NCBI GenBank assembly: GCA_902464615.1
Contig: CABQKA010000010.1
Location: 1-64,000, forward strand
Direction: 5' to 3'
DNA: 64,000 nucleotides
Origin: an uncultured Prevotella sp.
GTDB taxonomy: Bacteria; Bacteroidota; Bacteroidia; Bacteroidales; Bacteroidaceae
In this document: piece after piece, positions 58,905-64,000 of the stretch
Layout: each line of letters starts with the position of its first letter
Position numbering within the stretch: position 1 is the stretch's first letter
Notes under the pieces: model-generated
What the model was told of the DNA's origin: nothing
The model's database searches: none
Seen by the model: only the letters and a program-made list of their open reading frames with translations
Made by a program: the position numbers and the translations under genes

Positions 58905-60971
58905 ATGAAAAAAACCTTTGCCTCCCTGCTGCTCCTGCTCTTTGCCGTGACAGCAACCCTGCATGCGCAGGTCAGCTTCGACGTGGCCTACAAGCGCGTC
59001 AGCCCCACGGAAATCGACATCGTATTTTCCGGCACCATCGACCCGGGCTGGCACGTCTACTCCACCGATGTGGAAGACGGCGGCCCGACCAAAGCCACAT
59101 TCAACATAGATGCCGCCAAAGGCGTGAAACTCAAAGGAGGGCTGCAGCCCGGCCCCGGGGTGAAGAGCAAGATGGACCCTGTCTTCCAGATGCAGGTGAG
59201 CTACTTCGAGGGCAGCTGCACTTTCACGCAGCGCGTGGAGCTGACCGAGAAGGACTACAGCCTGGAAGGCTACCTCCAATACGGCGCGTGCGATGACCGC
59301 AACTGCCTGCCGCCCACCAACGTGGAATGCACCGTGCAAGGCAGCGACGGCCCCGCGGCCGCAACTGCCGGCCCGCAGGGCCAGCAACCCGCCGCCGAAG
59401 TTCAGGCCGCCGCCGAAGCCGGAACGGCAGTCGCCGGAGCGCAGGCCGACACAGCCGCCGCACCCGTGGCCGCCGCCGAAGCCGACACGCTGGCCGCCGC
59501 CGGCAACGTTTCCGGCGCATCCGCCGGCCAGGACGGATGGTGGGCACCCGTCACCGACGAACTGGCCGCACTGGGCGGCAGCGGCGCCGACGTGGCCACG
59601 CGCGCCTGGTGGTACATCTTCTTCATGGGCTTCATCGGCGGACTCGTAGCCCTGTGTACGCCCTGCGTCTGGCCCATTATCCCAATGACCGTCAGCTTCT
59701 TCCTCAAGCGCTCCGGCAACCGGCGCAAGGGCATCCGCGACGCCGTGCTCTACGGCTGCTCCATAGTGGTCATCTACGTAGCCCTGGGCCTCATCATCAC
59801 GACCATATTCGGCGCCAACGCGCTCAATGACCTCTCGACCAACGCCATATTCAACATCCTTTTCTTCCTCATGCTGCTGGTCTTCGCCGCCAGCTTCTTC
59901 GGCGGTTTCGAGATTACGCTGCCCTCGTCCTGGGGCGCGGCGGTGGACAGCAAGGCCGAAAAGACGACAGGCCTGCTGAGCATCTTCCTCATGGCCTTCA
60001 CGCTCTCGCTCGTCTCGTTCTCGTGCACAGGCCCCATCATCGGCTTCCTGCTGGTCGAAGTCTCCACGAGCGGCGGCTCGGCCCTGGCGCCCACCATCGG
60101 GATGCTGGGCTTCGCCCTTGCCCTGGCCTTGCCCTTCACCCTTTTCGCCCTCTTCCCCACATGGCTCAAGAGCGCGCCGAAAAGCGGCGGCTGGCTCAAC
60201 ACCGTGAAGGTGACGCTCGGCTTCCTCGAACTGGCCTTCGCCCTGAAGTTCCTCTCCGTGGCCGACCTGGCCTACGGCTGGCACCTGCTTGACCGCGAGA
60301 CGTTCCTCGCCCTCTGGATAGTCATCTTTGCCTTGCTGGGCTTCTACCTGCTGGGCAAAATCCGCTTCCCGCACGACGACGAGCAGCACCACACGGGCGT
60401 AACGCGCTTCTTCCTGGCCCTCTGCTCGCTGGCCTTCGCCGTCTACATGGTGCCCGGCCTCTGGGGTGCGCCGCTCAAGGCCGTCAGCGCCTTTGCCCCA
60501 CCCATGTCCACACAGGACTTCAACCTGGACGAGGTGAAAGTGGAAGCACAGTTCCGCGACTACGACGCCGGCATGGCCTACGCCCGCCAGACGGGCAAGC
60601 CCGTCATCGTCGACTTCACGGGCCACGGCTGCGTGAACTGCCGCAAGATGGAAATGGCCGTATGGCACGACGCCAAGGTGCGCGACCTGCTCACGAAGGA
60701 CTACGTCCTCATCTCGCTCTACGTGGACGAGAAAACGCGCCTGCCGGAAACCGTCACGGTGGAAGAAAACGGCAAAAAGACGAAGCTCCGCACCGTGGGC
60801 GACCGCTGGAGCTACCTGCAACGGTCCAAGTTCGGCGCCAACGCGCAACCGTTCTACGTCCTGCTGGACAACGAAGGCAAACCGCTCAACCACGCCTACA
60901 CGTTCGACGAAAGCGTGGAGCACTTCGTCGAGTTCCTCCAGGAGGGGCTCAAAGCCTACCGCTCGCGCTGA
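58905..60971 (+). CDS. dsbD: thiol:disulfide interchange protein DsbD-like
   Basis: 688 residues. Signal peptide (MKKTFASLLLLLFAVTATLHA, cut before QVSFD); an N-terminal DsbD-alpha-like domain with YGACDDRNCLPP; an Ala/Glu/Pro-rich linker (about 143-205); eight membrane helices (about 240-520) with LCTPCVWPIIPM and FSCTGPIIGF, each holding one membrane redox Cys; and a C-terminal thioredoxin-like domain with HGCVNCRKMEMAVW (Cys at 576 and 579). It passes reducing power from cytosolic thioredoxin to periplasmic thiols. It has its own promoter and a strong terminator at 61016-61058. Confidence 0.95.
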   Translation: MKKTFASLLLLLFAVTATLHAQVSFDVAYKRVSPTEIDIVFSGTIDPGWHVYSTDVEDGGPTKATFNIDAAKGVKLKGGLQPGPGVKSKMDPVFQMQVSYFEGSCTFTQRVELTEKDYSLEGYLQYGACDDRNCLPPTNVECTVQGSDGPAAATAGPQGQQPAAEVQAAAEAGTAVAGAQADTAAAPVAAAEADTLAAAGNVSGASAGQDGWWAPVTDELAALGGSGADVATRAWWYIFFMGFIGGLVALCTPCVWPIIPMTVSFFLKRSGNRRKGIRDAVLYGCSIVVIYVALGLIITTIFGANALNDLSTNAIFNILFFLMLLVFAASFFGGFEITLPSSWGAAVDSKAEKTTGLLSIFLMAFTLSLVSFSCTGPIIGFLLVEVSTSGGSALAPTIGMLGFALALALPFTLFALFPTWLKSAPKSGGWLNTVKVTLGFLELAFALKFLSVADLAYGWHLLDRETFLALWIVIFALLGFYLLGKIRFPHDDEQHHTGVTRFFLALCSLAFAVYMVPGLWGAPLKAVSAFAPPMSTQDFNLDEVKVEAQFRDYDAGMAYARQTGKPVIVDFTGHGCVNCRKMEMAVWHDAKVRDLLTKDYVLISLYVDEKTRLPETVTVEENGKKTKLRTVGDRWSYLQRSKFGANAQPFYVLLDNEGKPLNHAYTFDESVEHFVEFLQEGLKAYRSR

Positions 60972-61015
60972 GCCTCTCCGCCCTGCCCGGCGGCAGGGCG
61001 GCAGACGCGCCGCCA

Positions 61016-61058
61016 ACTCGCCCTATTCCCGTCGCGACGGGAATAGGGCGAGTCTTTT
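61016..61058 (+). terminator. terminator of dsbD
   Basis: A perfect 18-nt inverted repeat (61016-61033 with 61036-61053, centre GC) is followed by CTTTTC. Its arms align with the 21-bp family register of array J, so terminator and repeat appear to be one structure. Confidence 0.82.
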
Positions 61059-61072
61059 CTGGCCTTAGCCCC
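61018..61072. repeat. 21-bp near-palindrome array J (1 clear, 2 degenerate units)
   Basis: The clear unit TGGCCTTAGCCCC is at 61060. Positions 21 and 42 bp upstream (61039 and 61018) carry degenerate units built of CCCTATTCCC/GGGAATAGGG, which form the dsbD terminator. Confidence 0.65.
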
Positions 61073-61207
61073 GTAGCAGCCGCCCCGGCTGCTGCGGGCA
61101 GAGACGCAGGCCGCAAGGGGCGGCGACGGCGGCGGCGCGGCCCGCCGGAAAGCGGCGGGGACGGACGTTTTCGGCAATGGGCGCGATGCTCTGACAAAAT
61201 AAAATAG

Positions 61208-61215
61208 TATCTTTG
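61208..61215 (+). promoter_or_regulatory. -7 promoter element of the rhomboid gene
   Basis: TATCTTTG, 40 nt before the rhomboid ATG at 61256. Confidence 0.5.
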
Positions 61216-61255
61216 CAACGTGGCGCATCCGCCGCGCCCTATTTCTCGTATCCTT

Positions 61256-62203
61256 ATGTTCAAGAACTTTCCCCCAGTAACCAAGAACCTGCTGATTATC
61301 AACTGCATCGTCTTCCTGGCGCAACTTGTCTTCGAGCAACGGGGCACGGACCTGGCCGACCTTTTCGGCCTCCACTTCGTCCTGGCCGAGGACTTCCGCG
61401 TGTACCAGCTTGTGACGTACATGTTTCTCCACGGCAGCTTCACCCACCTCTTTTTCAACATGTTCACGCTCTGGATGTTCAGCCGTATCATCGAGAACGT
61501 GATGGGACAGAAGCGTTTCCTGCTCTACTACTTCGTGTGCGGCGTGGGCGCAGGCCTGTGCCAGGAACTCTGGCAGACGGGCGAATACTTCCTGACCGGC
61601 ATGAGCCAGTACCAGTACGTCACGGGCGAATACGGCATGCTGCCCATGAGCGAATACCTGAACTTCTGGACGACCATCGGGGCAAGCGGCGCCTGCTACG
61701 GCGTATTGCTGGCCTTCGGCATGAAGTTCCCCAACGAACGCATCATCCTGCTCATCCCCCCCATCCCTATCAAGGCGAAATATTTCGTAGCGGGCTACGC
61801 CGTCATCGAACTGCTGTCGGCCTTCATGTCGAACGGCAACATCGCGCACTTTGCCCACCTTGGCGGCATGCTCTTCGGCCTGTTGCTCCTGCTCTACTGG
61901 CGCCGGCACGACAAGGGAGGCCGCCGTCAGTTCGGCGGGTGGGAAGAATGGCAGCCCCGCCACGAATCGCGCTGGGAGCGGACACGGGGCCGCTGGCGCG
62001 ACTGGTTCAGCCGCCGGCCGAAGATGAAAGTCCGCAAGGACGGCAAACACTTCAAAGACCGCGACGCAGACTATGACTACAACCTGCGCCAGCACCAACG
62101 GCAGGAACAGGTGGACCGGATACTGGATAAAATCAAACGCTCGGGCTACGCCAGCCTGACGGAGGAAGAGAAACGCATCCTCTTCGACAACAGCAGCAAA
62201 TAA
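61256..62203 (+). CDS. rhomboid family intramembrane serine protease
   Basis: 315 residues. Six helices. The catalytic Ser is in GASGACYGVL (about residue 144) and the catalytic His in HFAHLGGMLFG (about 202). LHGSFTHLFFNMFTLWMF is the conserved loop and HxxxN block. A basic, hydrophilic C-terminal extension (about 220-315) lies in the cytosol. It cleaves membrane proteins within the bilayer; the substrates are unknown. The ATG at 61256 is preferred to a GTG at 61220, which would lie too close to the -7 element. It precedes the EEP gene by 27 bp, a pairing seen in other Bacteroidota. Confidence 0.93.
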   Translation: MFKNFPPVTKNLLIINCIVFLAQLVFEQRGTDLADLFGLHFVLAEDFRVYQLVTYMFLHGSFTHLFFNMFTLWMFSRIIENVMGQKRFLLYYFVCGVGAGLCQELWQTGEYFLTGMSQYQYVTGEYGMLPMSEYLNFWTTIGASGACYGVLLAFGMKFPNERIILLIPPIPIKAKYFVAGYAVIELLSAFMSNGNIAHFAHLGGMLFGLLLLLYWRRHDKGGRRQFGGWEEWQPRHESRWERTRGRWRDWFSRRPKMKVRKDGKHFKDRDADYDYNLRQHQRQEQVDRILDKIKRSGYASLTEEEKRILFDNSSK

Positions 62204-62230
62204 AAAGTAAAAAAGCGCCAGTCCACCTCC

Positions 62231-63301
62231 ATGAAACAGCCATTCTACAAACGCCTGGTGGCCGGGGCCGCGGTTTTTGCCACACTGGCCTTGTGGGCCT
62301 GCGTGCTGAGCACGCTCGTCAGCCCCTCCTACTGCCGCTTCCTCGGCGTTGTGGGCCTGGCCTTCCCTTTCTTCCTCGCCGGCGAGCTGCTCATGCTGGC
62401 GCTCACATTGCTCCTTTCGCAGCGGCACGCATGGATTCCGCTCGTTGGGCTCGTAGCCTGCATCACCTCCATCCGGACCTACTGCCCCGTCAATTTCTCC
62501 ATCAAGCCGCCGGAAGGAAGTCTTAAAGTTCTGACCTACAACACGGAGAACTTCGGCAGCGCACAACGCGACGCCGAAGGGCGCAACCGCGTCGCGGCCT
62601 ACATGGCGGAAAGCGGGGCGGACATCGTCTGCTTCCAGGAAGGCTCCACCACGCCCCCGTCCGTATTCAGCAACGAAGTGCTCCCCACCGTGCGCGAGCA
62701 CCTTCCCTACTTCGACACCGTAAACATAAGCAACAACATTCTGGGCTGCTTCTCGCGCTTCCCCATCGTAGGCAAGCAGCTCCTGTGCCACCACCTGACG
62801 AACGGCGCAGCGGTCTTCCTGCTCCAGTTGGCGCCGGGCGACACACTGCGCGTGGTCAACTGCCACCTGGAATCCATGCACCTGACCCCGGACGACAGGA
62901 AAAAGTATCACCGCATGGTGCGCGCCCCCGAGGAGAGCGACGTGGACGGCAGTTCGCGCCTGCTCGTCTCCAAGATATCTACGGCCGCCGTGGAAAGGTC
63001 AAGGCAAGCCGACCTCGTGGCAGAATACGTGGAAAGCCAGGAAGGGAAAAGCCTTCTGCTCTGCGGCGACTTCAACGACTCGCCCATCTCTTACACCCGC
63101 CGGCGTATAGCCCGCAATCTGACCGACGCTTACAAGGCCACCGGCTGCGGTGTGGGCCGCTCGTTCAACCGTGATGCCATCTACGTCCGCATTGACTACC
63201 TCATGTGCAGCAGGGACTGGAAGCCCTACGCCTGCCGCGTGGACCGCACGGCCAAGGCTTCGGACCACTATCCCGTCTACGCTTACTTCAAGCGCCGCTG
63301 A
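62231..63301 (+). CDS. endonuclease/exonuclease/phosphatase (EEP) family membrane protein
   Basis: 356 residues. Three hydrophobic segments at the N-terminus (about 8-85) anchor the protein. The EEP domain follows: LTYNTENFG (about 103), DIVCFQEGS, NCHLESMHL, GDFNDSPISY and SDHYPVYAYF, all positions of the family's metal and phosphate ligands. The substrate may be a phospholipid or nucleic acid and cannot be told by eye. It is co-directional with the rhomboid gene, with no terminator seen between. Confidence 0.9.
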   Translation: MKQPFYKRLVAGAAVFATLALWACVLSTLVSPSYCRFLGVVGLAFPFFLAGELLMLALTLLLSQRHAWIPLVGLVACITSIRTYCPVNFSIKPPEGSLKVLTYNTENFGSAQRDAEGRNRVAAYMAESGADIVCFQEGSTTPPSVFSNEVLPTVREHLPYFDTVNISNNILGCFSRFPIVGKQLLCHHLTNGAAVFLLQLAPGDTLRVVNCHLESMHLTPDDRKKYHRMVRAPEESDVDGSSRLLVSKISTAAVERSRQADLVAEYVESQEGKSLLLCGDFNDSPISYTRRRIARNLTDAYKATGCGVGRSFNRDAIYVRIDYLMCSRDWKPYACRVDRTAKASDHYPVYAYFKRR

Positions 63302-63409
63302 CCCGCGCCGCCGCCCAGGCCGCCGTTTCCGCCCCACACCACCTGCAAAGGCACAGACTACACAAAAAGGAAGACGCCCGCCCACACCTTCCGCAACGAT
63401 ACTGACTAC

Positions 63410-64000
63410 ATGAGCAAGATTACCTTCATCCCCGTCGGGGGACTGGCCAACCGCATGAGGGCCATGGCTTCGGCCGTGACCCTGGCGCAGGCTTCCGGCA
63501 GCACTATTGAGTTCGTCTGGTTCCAGGACTGGGCGTTGCACGCGCCCTTCTCCTCCATTTTCGAGAGACCGGAAGGGCTTTTCCTGCGCGAGGCAGGATG
63601 GCGTGACAGCCTGACGCTGGACCGCCCGCGCCGCCGCAACTTCGGCCTGCCCCGGCTGTGGCAGCGCTGGCACTTCGATGCCTGCCTTTACGAACAGGCC
63701 GTCACGCCGCTCCAGGAGTCGGGCTTCAGTTTCCGCCAGTGGGCCGAGGGCGCAGGCCGCCGCTACATGGCCTCCTACTCGGCCTTCTATCCCTACGAGG
63801 AAGCGCTCGTCGGCCGGCTCTTTGTCCCCGTGCCCGAAGTGAGGAGCGAGGTGGAACGCCGCCTGGAGCGCTTCGCCCCGGAAACGGTGGGCGTACACAT
63901 CCGGCGCACGGACCACGCCGCGGCAATAGCCAAAAGTCCCACCGCCCTGTTCTTCGAGCAACTGGACCGGGACGTAGAGCGCAACCCTGACCTGGGGATT
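63410..64000 (+). CDS. fucosyltransferase-like glycosyltransferase, 5' part (runs off the window)
   Basis: 197 residues are present and the frame stays open to the edge. The N-terminus ITFIPVGGLANRMRAMASAVTLA has the GGLANR(M) loop, and about residues 164-172 read VGVHIRRTDH, the GDP-binding H-x-R-R-T-D motif of alpha-1,2 / alpha-1,6 (GT11/GT23-like) fucosyltransferases. The sugar donor and acceptor cannot be fixed from this part. It begins 108 bp after the EEP gene, with ATG 63410 being the first that gives the conserved start. Confidence 0.8.
   Translation, partial: MSKITFIPVGGLANRMRAMASAVTLAQASGSTIEFVWFQDWALHAPFSSIFERPEGLFLREAGWRDSLTLDRPRRRNFGLPRLWQRWHFDACLYEQAVTPLQESGFSFRQWAEGAGRRYMASYSAFYPYEEALVGRLFVPVPEVRSEVERRLERFAPETVGVHIRRTDHAAAIAKSPTALFFEQLDRDVERNPDLGI

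Noticed and set aside
58851..61016. 721-codon open frame opposite dsbD
   Set aside because: Antisense to a confident gene; composition-driven, with no recognisable motif.
60956..62911. 651-codon open frame opposite the rhomboid and EEP genes
   Set aside because: Antisense to two genes with clear active-site motifs.

Overview
The window reads as chromosomal DNA of a G+C-rich member of the Bacteroidales (phylum Bacteroidota). Support comes from a complete type IX secretion core operon in PorP-PorK-PorL-PorM-PorN order, a fused SecDF, ATP-type PEP carboxykinase with a nearby uracil phosphoribosyltransferase, a three-subunit fumarate reductase, the ftsX-DUF3098-uppP-truB-queA-folK string, and promoters of the Bacteroidota type (-7 TAnnTTTG, sometimes with -33 TTG/TTTG 19-20 nt upstream) before most transcription units. 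The sizes of the secretion proteins resemble Porphyromonas PorKLMN more than Flavobacterium GldKLMN. Genus and species cannot be fixed from this sequence. No rRNA, tRNA, CRISPR array, transposase or phage gene was recognised.

Layout: 1-6.6 kb holds pckA, a zinc-ribbon membrane protein, upp, an outer-membrane barrel protein, an acyltransferase and a Crp-like regulator. 6.8-16.7 kb (minus strand) holds the porP-porK-porL-porM-porN operon, followed after 59 bp by a flippase, an F420-hydrogenase-beta-like protein and a pyruvyl transferase joined by 4-bp overlaps. 16.9-20 kb holds a 1050-residue surface protein with a probable type IX sorting tail. 20.3-22.9 kb holds a barrel protein, a methyltransferase-like protein carrying a repeat insertion, a cobalamin adenosyltransferase and a DUF2795 protein. 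23.2-32.7 kb holds secDF, metG, a second acyltransferase, mdh and an M24 peptidase. 32.8-36.3 kb is the least ordinary part: a thioredoxin-propeller protein and a small secreted protein lie between two copies of a 172-bp direct repeat, with a paralogue of the small protein just outside. 36.5-45.8 kb holds frdCAB and a four-gene operon (GH3, Ig-like lipoprotein, DUF3108, pdxB). 46.1-53 kb holds cysS-nudix and the ftsX-folK operon. 53.2-58.4 kb holds an LpxL-like acyltransferase, a hydrolase and uvrA. 58.9-64 kb holds dsbD, rhomboid, an EEP phosphatase and the start of a fucosyltransferase-like gene.

The most unusual signal is a dispersed family of short near-palindromes, consensus GGGGCTTAGCCCC, usually as three or four units at an exact 21-bp period. 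By eye there are ten sites and about 29 units. They lie in gaps of every gene orientation, once in the leader of the porP operon, and once inside a coding sequence, where the 21-bp unit reads as the heptapeptide TGLSPVx. The period equals two helical turns and seven codons. No mobilising gene is in the window, and I know of no described family that matches.
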